Source: Populus alba
Lineage: Eukaryota; Streptophyta; Magnoliopsida; Malpighiales; Salicaceae
Direction: 5' to 3'
DNA: 64,000 nucleotides
NCBI RefSeq assembly: GCF_005239225.2
Contig: NC_133297.1
Coordinates: 22,171,882 to 22,235,881 of the forward strand
Shown: piece by piece, positions 1 to 10,380 of the stretch
Numbering within the stretch: position 1 is the first letter of the stretch
Layout of the letters: the number at the start of each line of letters is the position of its first letter
Notes under the pieces: model-generated
The model's input: the letters and a program-made list of their open reading frames with translations, nothing else
Database searches by the model: none
Told to the model about the DNA's origin: nothing
Made by a program: the position numbers and the translations under genes

Positions 1-39
1 CCCACCAGCACTTCCATTTCCTCATGCCATAACCAAAAA

Positions 40-475
40 GGAAGAAATCAAGGATGAAAAAGGCACCGAAAATGTTCTCGCGGATTGTTTATCAAAATTG
101 ATAATAGATTTCACATCCGACATCACACCAATCAATGATTACTTTCCTGATGAATCTTTACTTTCTCTTAGTTCAATGCCTTGGTTTGCTAAAAATATCA
201 ATTTTCTTGCTTTAGGATTTTTGCCAACTCATTTGGATAACCAAGACAAAAGAAAGTTTTTGAGCAAAGTGCAAAACTTTTATTGGGATGACCCTTACTT
301 ATTCAAATATTGTCCTGATCAAATATTTCAAAGATGCATTCCTGACAATAAGGTAAGTAGTGTCATTTCTCATAAAAAAAGATGAATGTAAAAATCTTAC
401 AAAGTGGATTTTACTAGCCCACCTTGTTCAAGGACTCATATGCATTCTACAAAACCTATGAAAATTGTCAAAAGG
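40..475 (+). pseudogene. Remnant of RNase H C-terminus and integrase N-terminus (copy A)
   Basis: Translation from about 40 gives the RNase H tail (DEKGTENVLADCLS), the RNase H-integrase linker ([26 protein letters not shown]) and the integrase N-terminal segment ([25 protein letters not shown]). The zinc-binding part of integrase is mostly deleted after KVSSVIS, and what remains (MFKDSYAFYKTYENCQK, from 424) is frame-shifted relative to it. No DDE core is present. The segment is a broken pol relic with no catalytic capacity. Confidence 0.8.
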
Positions 476-680
476 TGCGATTTATTTCAAAACATAGAGA
501 GTCTTTTGATATTCTTCTATTGACTCTTAAGTCTCATCATAGTGGAGATGTGCATTGTGCAATTCATGATTTATGGCCCTATTTTCATAAAAAACATGCT
601 CATCATAGTCTTGGGAATTTGACTATAAAAAGACCATGTTTGCTAGTTTTTTAAAAAACTAGATGGGAAGCCCCGTTCTT
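424..680 (+). pseudogene. Integrase fragment fused by deletion to the 3' part of the accessory cysteine-rich ORF (copy A)
   Basis: A 76-codon open stretch begins in the integrase zinc region (MFKDSYAFYKTYENCQK), passes a junction near SKHRES and continues as the C-terminal third of the accessory ORF of copy C (LLLTLKSHHSGDVHCAIHDL, then LGNLT). The integrase core and the cysteine motif of the accessory ORF are both missing. Copy B has the same junction on the minus strand near 9,207-9,410. The fusion is therefore inherited within a subfamily and is not a local accident. It is probably non-functional. Confidence 0.7.
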
Positions 681-907
681 GGATGTAAAACCAAGGGAAG
701 ATGTGAGCCATAATCACAACTACCTGTACATACACATGCTTTTTAAAAAAAAATAAAAAAACAAAAAAAAGGAAGAAAGAGAGAGAGACTCTAGCTGGCT
801 TCCATATAGGTGATATGATTGCATTTCTTTTTCTCATCTATAAGACCTTCTTCTTCCCTTTATTTTTACTCAACCCATACATTCTAGAAGCATAAACAAG
901 TCTTAAA

Positions 908-1561
908 ATGGTAGAATCCTCAGCTTTTAAAATAAAAAATATTTGTGTTTTTTGTGGATCCAGTCCGGGGAAAGAAAACGAGTTTATAGAATTCGCAAAT
1001 CATCTTGATTAGATACTAGCTAAGAGAAAGATTCATTTAGTATATGAGGGAGGCACCCTTGGGTTAATGGAGAGTGTGTCAATAGCTGCATTCTTAGAAG
1101 GCAGTCAAGTTTTAGGTATCATTCCAAAAGCTTTAGTAAAAGGGGACATCATTGGAAAAACAATTGGAGAGGAACTACAGGTCTCCATAATGTCTGATCG
1201 AATGAATACAATGTTTAACCATGTTGACTCCTTCATTGCCTTACCAGGTGGTCTACGCATATTAGAAGAGATCTTTCATATTTCCTCTTGGGCCAAATTG
1301 CACATTCACCATAAATCGATAGGTTTGTTAAATGTTAATGGTTTTTATGATAATTTGTTGTCTTTTCTTGATCAGGTTGTGGAACATGAATTTCTAACAT
1401 CTTTGGCATGACAAATCATAATCTCTGCTGCTTTTGATGAACAATTGATTGACTAACTACAATCTTTCATCCTTGTAATTAATCCCTTCATGAGTCGCAT
1501 AAATTGGTCAACTACGAAAAGCCGTAAAAAACTTAGATTGGATTTGAGTAAGTCTGTTTCA
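908..1561 (+). pseudogene. LOG-like cytokinin riboside 5'-monophosphate phosphoribohydrolase, broken copy (element A)
   Basis: The frame from the ATG at 908 aligns with the intact LOG ORF of copy C over its whole length. It starts MVESSAFKIKNICVFCGSSPGKE and keeps GEELQVSIMSDRMNTMFNHVDSFIALPGG and SWAKLHIHHKSIGLLNVNGFYD. Three in-frame stops interrupt it, at 1,010, 1,409 and 1,454. The nucleotide-binding glycine loop is damaged (VYEGGTLGLME in place of VYGGGSLGLMG), and the family signature PGGxGTxxE reads PGGLRILEE. An active enzyme is not expected. The CVFCGSS start is closer to ordinary plant LOG proteins than the CVFGGSS of copies B and C. Confidence 0.85.
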
Positions 1562-2710
1562 AGTTTATCAGTGTTCGTTGTTTCAGGTGATGTCTTCTAT
1601 ACTCCATATTTCTACCTTAGGACATTGAGGACAATGTCTCGTTTCGGTTAGGGGGAGAGGGTAATAGTTGACATTAAAAAAAAACTTACTAACTATTTTT
1701 GCTATTATTAAAACCATTTGACAAAACTGTTATTACTAGGACAATAGAGTAAGGGAGAATTTTATTGACTATTGAGACCCATCTTAGTAAACATTTGCCA
1801 ATGGTCATTTGCAATATTCATAAAAACGTCTATCACATACTTCTCTTGAAATATTTAGGTTCACAAACTCTTGCATTATTATCAATTGATTCTGCTCATA
1901 TACTTATTTAACAAGTATTTTTAAACCTTCATTTTCACACATACACTTTAATATATGATTGTAGGTTGCACATTGAATTATTACATTATTTATATTCTTT
2001 TGTTAAAGGTAACAACTAAGGGAAAGGGATAGTATATAATTTGTCAAAAACAAAAAAACAAAAAAAATGATAATAAATGTAAATAAATAAAAAAAAATGT
2101 AGATAAGTTTGGTTTCATAGCTTCCCTAACCTATGCAATTAAGCCTGAATGGGTGTTTTAACAACTAATACCCTAAAGTCAACTGACTTGGGAGCTATTG
2201 GCCTAATGCTTGTTACTTGAGTTAAGAAGAAAAGCTTAAGGAAATCAAATATTGCACTATCTACATATCAGTATCTGCAACCCAAGTTACTACGCTTATA
2301 GAGGTGTCTTAACACCTAATGCCCTAAGATTAATTGGTCTTGGAGTTATTAACCAAAAGCTCATTACATGGGTTAAAGATGCACTGTGTTTTAATTTATA
2401 TGTATATATATTCAAAAAAAAAAAAAGATATCCCAACCCAAGAAAGTTAACCTTAAACATTAGAACATAATATTGTTTTTTTTTTTCCAAATAAAAGCCA
2501 CATTATCTATGTTTTCATACATTGAGCACATAAAAAGGAAGGTTTATTAATATTTTTTTTAAAAGGTATTGAGTAGATATATATAAATTTAATGAGAGTT
2601 TGTTTATCTGAATAGATTAATGGAAGTTGAATGATGAATGCCTTGCTTTGTGGAATTTGCAAATTATTTTTCTATTTAACGCATTGATTACCAGGGACTA
2701 GTAATAAACT
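1562..2710 (+). other. Noncoding 3' region between LOG ORF and polypurine tract (copy A)
   Basis: No credible gene is present. At 1,610-1,665 is a motif shared by all four copies: a TTGAGGACAATG core followed by a G-rich purine run, which resembles an internal polypurine tract. A pair of imperfect ~100-bp direct repeats lies at 2,125-2,225 and 2,275-2,375. The rest is A/T-rich with homopolymer runs. Confidence 0.6.
2125..2375 (+). repeat. Two-copy ~100-bp direct repeat downstream of LOG (copy A)
   Basis: Two related blocks each carry a version of 'acaCCtAatrCCCTAArrtyAAytGryYTtGGAGyTATT' followed by a TTAC-containing end, about 150 bp apart. The same pair is present in copies B, C and D, so it is an ancestral part of the element. 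Confidence 0.65.
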
Positions 2711-2722
2711 AGTTAGGGGGTG
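2711..2722 (+). promoter_or_regulatory. Polypurine tract of copy A
   Basis: AGTTAGGGGGTG lies directly before the LTR start TGAGTAGTGCTT. It corresponds to GGTTGGGGGGTG before TGATTAGTACTT in copies C and D. It would prime plus-strand DNA synthesis. Confidence 0.75.
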
Positions 2723-3993
2723 TGAGTAGTGCTTAAAAGTGCATTTTTATTAAGGTTTTATATCATCATTTTGCACTTGAAGTATCAATAACTTCTTGAT
2801 GAAAGCATGTTTTATAATAACAAGTCTGATACTATAAGATACTTTTAATTTATAGTAAATGTTCATCTTAAATACAGGCCTATCACATAAATCAAATGAT
2901 TGATTGATAGTTTAACTATGGAAATTTAAAAGACAAAGAGAAGGCCAAACTTAAAAAAAAAATGCTGGTTTAGTCCAAACTGGAACACTATTCGGTCATT
3001 GACCCATGCTGGTTTAGTCAAACTGGAACACTATTCGGTCATTGGGTCATATCTGGAGTTGTAGATCTTGGATTTAGGTCTGCTCTATATGGATGGAAAG
3101 CTAAGACATAGGCCTAAAACTTTCATGGGAGTCCAAGATTTAAAAAGCCTGTTTTCAGGTCCAAATTATAGCAACAACGGAGAAGTCTGAATTTATCCTG
3201 CAGCCCAAACATTGTTTAGTCTTCAGCCCATATCTCGAGTTCTAAAAGTCCAAATGACCTCAATTGTTTTTGTTGGAAAGCTGAGACAATTTTCTAAAAC
3301 TTTCATGAGTTAAGTATGTTCAAATTCTGACGTTATCAATGACGTTTTGTTTAGACAAGAAAATAATGATAGTCACCAAGTTAAGATGTGGCCACCCACT
3401 CAATAATTAGTCATCAAATCAATAGTGCTAAATTTTGGCCTATAAAAGGAGGTATTTGCCATGCATTTAGTCTTCTTGATCTTCAGATTAAGATCATGCT
3501 CTTTATTTGTTTCTTTATATTTTTGTAATGTTTATGTTTTATTTTATGTTATATTTTCCTTAATCTTTTGTTTAGGCTTTTCATTTCCCTTACTATACTT
3601 ATGTTCTTATGGTGTTTATTTATGTTTCTATTCTTCATTATGTTTAGCTAAGTTTATTATGTTAAGGCGAAAAGGTTTCACTAATGGTGTTAAAATAAGT
3701 ATAATATAAACTCAACATGGACTTCAATGTTTATATCCAAGAAAGTTTGTTATTAACATGTCTTATCTTTTTATCTTATTAATTCTTAATACCTTGCTTG
3801 TTAAATGATTAATCTAGATTAGTGTTGTATAACACTTGGTACAACAAATGCTTGGCACTTTCATAGCCAACTGTATGGTATAACCTACACTTGTGCTATG
3901 AAAGGAACTTGTTTTGTTATTAACATAAGTTAACATCATGAATTCCTTACAATCTTTAAAAGTATGGTGTACTTAGATAAGATAATTAATATG
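2723..3993 (+). repeat. LTR of copy A, truncated in R/U5
   Basis: It starts TG directly after the polypurine tract and follows the copy C LTR in reverse complement. It contains the two U3 half-repeats with the AGATCTT and CTCGAGTTC-type blocks, a TATA box at 3,441, and the CTTTCATAGC/GCTATGAAAG-type hairpin near 3,862-3,905. Similarity stops near 3,993, inside what is AACATGATCATATTAATTAT in the other LTRs on the opposite strand. The U5 end and flanking duplication are missing. Confidence 0.8.
3441..3450 (+). promoter_or_regulatory. LTR TATA box (copy A)
   Basis: TATAAAAGGA preceded by GGCC occurs at the same place in every LTR of this family. It marks the likely U3/R promoter. Confidence 0.65.
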
Positions 3994-5631
3994 ATCAGTT
4001 TTACGACACTGTACTACCTTTTGTTTTGACACAAACTACACAGCCCCTTCGTAAAGATATAATTAACATAACACTGTCCATTGTCATTTTGAGAACAACC
4101 CCTCCCCCTGTATGATTTCTTTCCTACACAAACCTTCCTGGTTGAGTTCTTTCCTTTTTCTCTCTGTAATTTCCTGTTGCTTCCATGTTTCTCTTGTTGG
4201 ATTTGAGAGCTGCAAACCATGTTTTTATTGCCTCATTTTAAAGGAAACAGCTGGTGCCTTACCCAAGATTACACCCTAGATTTAATGTAATATTTGTTTC
4301 CTAAATAGAGTTGCATTTTAGGTTATATAAGCCTGGGAGAAGAGAGGGATGGAAAAAAGAACAGAGAGAAAGAGGACAAAAAGGAGAGGAACGAAAGGAA
4401 AAAAAGAGAGCAAAACTACACTATTGAAAGAAAAAAAAACACAAAGGCAGGGGCGTGAACTCAACCAGCATAACACGCTTTCATTGCCATCTCCCTCATC
4501 ATCTCCATGGAGAGGTAGGAAATAGAAGAAGGAAAAGAGGGAGCAGTAGAAAAAAATGAAAAGAGAACAAAGGGAGTAAAGATAAAATGTAAAGAACAGA
4601 AGGAGTTTTTGTTCGTTACTGTGAAAAGTGAAAGAAAGGAAAAGGAAAGCAAAATAGAGAAGGAGGGAAAGAGAAAAGAAGAAAACAGGAAGAAGCAAGG
4701 GAAAAAAGGCCAAAACCAACATGGCCATTTTTTTTTGCTAGAATTAGCAACCATCGATCGTGTGTAGAAGCTGTCGTGCCATCTCCTTCGCTTGTTTCAG
4801 CGCCAGGATCTGCAGAACAGAAGAGAGGATAGAATAGTTAAATCCAGTAGAGAAAGTGGAATGAAGACACGAAGATTAAGCTTAAAAGATGGGATGCCAA
4901 CAGAGAATAGAGGGGAAAGAGCCGAAATAGAAGACAACACTAATAGACTAGCCGTCGCGCCTTCAACATCACCATCGTCCCTTCAGTTCTGCCTACAGGT
5001 TTGTTCTTCTAATCTCTTTGCATGAATTCATATTTGTGTTTTGTATTGTTCAAGTGAATTGTAATTCACTTGAATAGTAACTAGGCATGAACATGATTTT
5101 GACTAGTATTGGTCCAATTCTTTTGCAACAACAACTTCGTGAGGTTTGGTTAATCAATAATCTAGGGTTAGTTTACATCAATAACTATTTTTTAGTTTTA
5201 ATATTAGGGTTTTGTTTTTACACTAAAACCTATTTTGATCAAATAATGATTACTAGTTGATAATCATTGATGTTTATGTCTTTGGTTTGTTCGTGTTTGG
5301 TATGGATCTTGATTAATGTTGTTGGGCATGTTCTTAGTTTTTTTTTCCAGGTCAAATCAGTGTTTTTTATTCGATTTATGGTTTAACCAAAGATTTTAGG
5401 TCAACATGATCAGGTCAAATTCAGGTCATTTGGGCAAGGCTTTGTTTGGTTTTTCAACTTTTTTGATAAGGGATTTTTGGCTTATTTTGACAGTTTTATT
5501 AAAAGAAAAAATTAGTTTTTGTCAAACAAAGCCTTAAAGAATAACAATAAAAAGTAAAACTATTATTTTTTAAAAAAAATAAAAAGGTTTCCTTGCATAT
5601 GACTAAAAATCCTAAAAACATATTTTTGCAT
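3994..5631. other. Spacer between inverted Athila LTR halves; possible fragment of another LTR
   Basis: No protein family is recognisable. A plus-strand TATATAAGCCTGGGAG at about 4,324 is followed by a ~400-bp purine-rich tract (4,335-4,720) and then a mixed leader with a splice-donor-like CAGGTTTGT near 4,995. A 26-bp palindrome is at 5,049-5,074. This order (TATA box, biased leader, CAG/GT site, GTGAATT palindrome) resembles the Tat-type LTR at 54,019 onward, so this may be a diverged LTR piece. Predicted short ORFs on the minus strand at 4,318-4,754 are low-complexity Phe/Ser/Leu strings. Confidence 0.4.
5049..5074. repeat. 26-bp palindrome
   Basis: TTCAAGTGAATT and AATTCACTTGAA are perfect 12-bp arms around a GT loop. 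A similar palindrome with the GTGAATT/AATTCAC core lies at 55,854-55,883, also shortly after a CAG/GT splice-donor-like site. Confidence 0.8.
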
Positions 5632-6962
5632 GTTTAAACTCTTTTTATTAATCAACTGGAAACCACACACAAAGAAGATTCCAATCGGATGATTTATCCT
5701 TAATAGTTCATTATAAATTTTTAACATGATCATATTAATTATCTTATTTTAGTAACACCATACTTTTAAATATTATCAGGAATTCATGATGTTAACTTCT
5801 GTTAACAACAAATCAAGTTCCTTTCATAGCACAAGTATAGGTCATACCATACGGTTGGCTATGAAAGTGTCAAGCATTTGTTGTACCAAGTGTTATATAA
5901 CACAAATCTAGATTAACCATTTAACAAACATGGTATTAAGAATTGGTGAGGTAAAAAGATAAGACATGTTAATAACAAACTTTCTTAGATATAAACATTA
6001 AATTTCATGTTGAGTTTATATTATACATATTCTAATATCATTAGTGAAACCTTTTCACCTTGACATAATAAACTTAGCTAAACATAATGAAGAAGAGAAA
6101 CATAAATAGACAACATAAGAACATAAGTATAGTAAAGGAAATGAAAAACATAAACAAGAGATTAAGGAAAATATAACATGAAATAAAACTTAAACATTAC
6201 AAAAATATAAAGAAAATATAAAGAGCATGATCTTAATCTAAACAATCAAGATGCCTAAATGCATGGCAAATGCCTTCTTTTATAGGCCAAAATTTGGAAC
6301 TATTGATTTGATGACTAATTGTTGAGTGGGTGACCAACTCTTGACGACGTGAAAATCCTTATCTTCTTGTCTAAATAAAACATCATTGCTAGAATCAAAA
6401 CTGGAACCACCTGCACTCATGAAAGTTATAGTGAACTGTCCTATCTTTCCATGAAAAAAATGATTGACGTCATTTGAGCTTCTAGAACTTGAGATATGGG
6501 TTGAACACTGAATAGTGTCTGGGCTGTAGGACAGATTTGGACTTCTCCGTTGTTACTATAATTTGGACTTGAAAACGACCTTTTTAAATCTTGGACTCCA
6601 CATGAAAGTTGTAGGCCTGTGTCTTATCAAATCTATCCAAAACATTGAGGTCATTTGGACATCTAGAACTCGAGATATGACCCAATTACCAAACAGTGTT
6701 CTAGTTTGGACTACACCAACATCTCTTTTCTAAGTTTGGCCCTCTCTTTGTCCTTTTAATTTCAGTACTTAAACTCATCAATCAATCCTTTCATTTATGT
6801 GGTAGACCTGTATTTAAGATGAACATTTACCATAAATTAAAGGTATCTTATATTATTAGGTATGTTATTATAAAACATGCTTTAGTTAAGGAGTTATTGA
6901 TACTTCAAGTACACAATGATGATAGAAAACCTTGATAAAAATACACTTTTAAGTATTAATCA
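5632..6962 (-). repeat. 3' LTR of copy B, truncated at its R/U5 end
   Basis: It ends at 6,962 with the family terminus (AAGTATTAATCA on the plus strand), directly before the polypurine complement CACACCTCAACC. It runs down to the block AAACTC...AACTGGAAACCACAC at about 5,632, where similarity stops. A minus-strand TATAAAAG is at 6,277-6,284. The hairpin arms TTTCATAGC and GCTATGAAA lie near 5,822-5,870. Confidence 0.8.
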
Positions 6963-6977
6963 CACACCTCAACCATG
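6963..6977 (-). promoter_or_regulatory. Polypurine tract of copy B
   Basis: On the minus strand CATGGTTGAGGTGTG lies directly before the LTR TGATTAATACTT. It is degraded compared with the unbroken G run of copies C and D. Confidence 0.6.
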
Positions 6978-8187
6978 TTATTACTAGTCCTTAGTAATCA
7001 AAGTGTTAAAATAGAAAAACAATTTTAAAATTCCACAAAGCAAGGCCTTCATCATTCAACTTCCATTAATCTATCCAGATAAACAAAATCTCATTAAATT
7101 CATATATCTACTCAATATCTCTTAAACAATATATTAATAAACCTTTCTTTTGTGCTCAAAATATCAACATATAGTTATAGGGCTTTACTTGGAAAAAAAT
7201 AAAATTTTGTTCTAATGTTTAAGGTTAACTTCCTTGGGTTAAGATTATTATCTTCTTCTTTTTTATTTTAATATACACATATAACTTAAAACACAATGCA
7301 TCTTTAACCCATGTAACGAGTTTTCGACTAATGACTCGCAGACTAGTTGATCTTAGGGCATTAGGTGTTGAGAAACCCCTACGAGCTTAGTAACTTGGGT
7401 TGCAGATACTGATACGTAGATAGTGCAATGTTTGATTCCTTTAAGCTTTTCTCCTCAACCCATGCAACAAGTGTTAGGCCAATAGCTCCCGAGTCAGTTG
7501 GCTTTAGGGTATTAAGTGTTAAAACACCTTTTTGGGCTTAATTGCTTAGGTTAGGGAGGCTACGAAACCAAACTTATCTACATTTTTTATTTATTTATTT
7601 ATTTATTTTTTGTTTTGTTTTTTGTTTTGTTTTTTTTTTTTTGCAAATTATATACTATCCCTTTCCCTTAGTTGTTACCTTTAACAAAAAAACATGAATA
7701 ATATAATAATCCAATGTGTAACCCATAATCATATGTTAAAGTGTGTGTGTGAAAATGAAGATTTAAGAATACTTGTTAAATGAGCTTATGAGCAGAATCA
7801 AGTAATAACAATGCGAGAGTTTGTAAACCTTAATATTTCAAGAAGTATTCTGATAGACCTTGTTAAGAATGTTTACTAAGATGCGTCTCAAAAGTCACTT
7901 TAACAAAAAAAAAAAAACTCATTTACTCTGTCATCCTAGTAACAACAATTTTGCAAATAGTTTATGAAATAGAAAAACAGTTAGTTTTTATAAAAAAAAA
8001 AATATCAACCACTACCCTTTGCCCCTAACTAAAATGAGACATTGTCCTCAATGTCTTAAGGTAGAAAGATAGAGTATAGAAGACATCACCTGAAATAGCA
8101 AACACTGACAAACTTGAAACACACTTAAACAAATATAAGAAACAACAAAACACAATAATAAAACCAAAAGACACAGTTTTTACAAAC
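6978..8187 (-). other. Noncoding 3' region of copy B
   Basis: No gene. It contains the conserved two-copy repeat (about 7,310-7,412 and 7,457-7,560), a T-rich stretch near 7,585-7,645 and the internal purine-rich motif complement at 8,012-8,066 (GAGACATTGTCCTCAATGTC). Confidence 0.6.
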
Positions 8188-8841
8188 GAAGGCTCTAATC
8201 CAATCTAAGCTTTTTACAGCTTTCCTTAGTTGACCAATTTATGCAACTCATAGAGGGATCGATTACAAGGATGAAAGATTGTAGTTGGTCAATCAAATGT
8301 TCAGCAGTAGTAGCAGTAGCAGCAGAGATTATGATTTGTCAAGTCGAAGATGTTAGAAATTCCTGTTCCACAACATAATCAAGAAAAGACAACGACTTAT
8401 CATAAAACCATTAACAATTAATAGACATATGGGTTTATGATGAATGTGCAGTTGGGCCTAAGAGGAAATATGAAAGATCTCTTCCAATGTGCCCAGACCA
8501 CCTAGTAAGGCAATGAAGGCATCAACGTGTTTAAATATTGTATTAATTTGATCACACATTGTGGAGACCTGTAGTTCCTCTCCAATTGTTTTTCGAATGA
8601 TGCCCCCTTGTGCTAAAGCTTTGGGGAAAACCCCCAAAACTTGACTACCTCTTAAAAATGCAGCTATTGACACTCCCCCCATTAACCCAAGGTTGCCTCC
8701 CCCATACACTAAACAAATCTTTCTCTCAGCTAGTACCTGATCAAGATGATTTGCTGATTCTAAAAACTCTATTTGCTTCCCAAAACTGGATCCACCAAAA
8801 ACACAAATATTTTTTATGTGATGACTTGAGTAACTTGTCAT
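8188..8841 (-). pseudogene. LOG-like enzyme, broken copy (element B)
   Basis: The frame from 8,841 reads MTSYSSHHIKNICVFGGSS, keeps LVYGGGNLGLMGG and GKTIGEELQV, and stops after EIFHISS at 8,458-8,460. The stop is at the codon for the conserved Trp (SSW in copy C), consistent with TGG to TAG. The signature reads LGGLGTLEE, so the first Pro is lost. Homology to the LOG C-terminus continues past the stop to about 8,188. A protein cut at 127 residues would lack the C-terminal half of the Rossmann-like fold and should be inactive. Confidence 0.85.
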
Positions 8842-9049
8842 TTCTACACACTTCTATATTTGATAAATGTATGGGTTGAGTAGAAATAAATGGAAGTAAA
8901 AGAAGAATTTATAGATGAGAAATTGAAAATACAATCATACCACCTATATGTAGGCCAACTAAAGTCTCACACACTCTCTCTCTTTCTCTCTTTATTTATT
9001 TACTTATTTTAAAAAAGCATGTGTATGTACAAGTAGTTGTGATTATGGC

Positions 9050-9790
9050 TTACATCTTCCCTTGGTTTTAAATCCAAGAACGGCTTAAACGCCCTCTATG
9101 GGTTCGGGATAGGCTTCCCATCCAGATTTCTTAAAAACTGGCAAATAGGGTCCTTTTTAGTCAAATTCCCAAGACTATGTCGAGCATGTTATTTATGAAA
9201 ATGGGGTCATAAGTGATGAAAAGCACAATGCACATCTCCATCAGGATATGTCTCAAAAGTCAATAGAAGATTATTTAATGATTCCTTATGTTTTGAAATA
9301 ACTACTGACTTTTGACAGTTTTCATAAGCATTGCAAAATACATGTGTCTTTGAACATGGTGGGCCAATAAAATCTACATTGTAAGATTTTACAGTCATCT
9401 TTTTTGACAAAAAATGACTCCCACATGCCTTATAATGACAAAATTTAATGACACTACTTACTTAGTGTCAGGAATGTTTTTTTTGAAATATTTGATCAGG
9501 ACAATATTTGAATAAGTATGAGTCATCCCAACAAAAGTTTTGCACGTCGCTCAAAAGCTTTCTTTTGTCTTCGATACTCTAGTGAGCTGGCAAAAATCCT
9601 GAAGCAAGAAAATTGATATTTTTAGCAAATCAAGGCATTGAACTAAGAGAAAGTAAGGATTCATTAGGAAAGTAATCATCGATTGGTGTGATGTCAGATG
9701 TCAAATCTGTTGTCACTCTTGACAAAAGATCTACATCAACATTTTCGGTGCCTTTTTCACCCATGATTTCTTCCCGAGAATAAATCATTT
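9050..9790 (-). pseudogene. RNase H tail, integrase N-terminus and accessory-ORF tail of copy B, fused by deletions
   Basis: Reading the minus strand from 9,790: RNase H tail (GEKGTENVDVD-like), the linker [21 protein letters not shown] with a TGA at the conserved Trp, the start of integrase ([15 protein letters not shown]) and a frameshift. The open stretch 9,410-9,207 follows ([26 protein letters not shown]... then YENCQK). That stretch crosses the same junction as in copy A (ISKHKESLNNLLLTFE) into the accessory ORF C-terminus. The integrase core is absent. Confidence 0.75.
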
Positions 9791-9839
9791 ACAAATCTTA
9801 TGATTCATCAAACTTAGTTTTACTTAAAGTAGATTCAAG

Positions 9840-10380
9840 TTAATCATGAACTAATTCTTCAATAAAATCTACTTCTTGTAAATCATTATCATCTCCAGGT
9901 TGCTTGCAGATATTGATAACATTCATCTCCAATGTCATGTTTCCAAATAATAGCTTCATTAGTCTATTCCTACAATTAATCAATGCATTAGAAGTTGCAA
10001 GAAATAGACGTCCTAAAATAACAGGAATTGAATTACATGCTTCAACAAGTTCTGTATCCAAGACAACAAAATCTACAGGGTAAATGAATTTATCAACTTG
10101 TACTAACACATCCTCAACTATTCCTCTAGGCACTTTCACAGATCTATCAGCAAGTAAAAGAATTACAGAGGTTGGTTTTAACTCACCTAGATTGAGACTT
10201 TGAAAGACTAAATATGAAAGTAAATTCACACTAGCTCCAAGATCAAGTAAGGCTCTTTCAATTTTATGTTCTCCAATAAAGCAAGAAATTGTAGGACAAC
10301 CAGGGTCTTTATATTTCAAAGCATTATTTTTCTTAAGAATAGCACTTACTTACCATTCTTTTTCACATTTAGTTTTCTCT
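9840..10380 (-). pseudogene. Athila protease region (copy B)
   Basis: The 159-codon open stretch 10,319-9,840 holds the aspartic protease motif LLDLGASVNLLSY followed by the flap-side strand KPTSVILLLADRSVKVPRGIVEDVLVQV and VILGRLFLATSNALI. The motif is DLGA, as in copy C, in place of the usual DSGA/DTGA. Upstream residues to about 10,380 are out of frame. RT, which should follow, is deleted. Confidence 0.75.

Larger units (their letters stand above)
1..3993 (+). mobile_element. Athila-type LTR retrotransposon copy A, left-truncated by the window edge
   Basis: Plus-strand order is end of gag, end of RNase H, start of integrase, remnant of the cysteine-rich accessory ORF, a LOG-like ORF, a noncoding 3' region, a polypurine tract and then an LTR. 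The first ~40 bases match the gag end of copy C (residues PPALPFPHA) and run directly into the RNase H end (KGTENV), so protease, RT and most of RNase H are deleted. The LTR starts at 2,723 and stops matching its relatives near 3,993, before the R/U5 part, so the right end is truncated and no target duplication can be found. Element type is supported by near-identical order in copies B, C and D. Confidence 0.85.

Noticed and set aside
67..73. Walker A motif (GTGKST) in the cysteine-rich protein as evidence for an ATPase; numbers are residue positions
   Set aside because: The first Gly of GxxxxGKS/T is His here, and no Walker B or sensor motif follows.
4318..4754. Phe/Leu/Ser-rich frames of 136 and 97 codons
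   Set aside because: Low-complexity translation of a purine-rich tract read on the minus strand; no domain.
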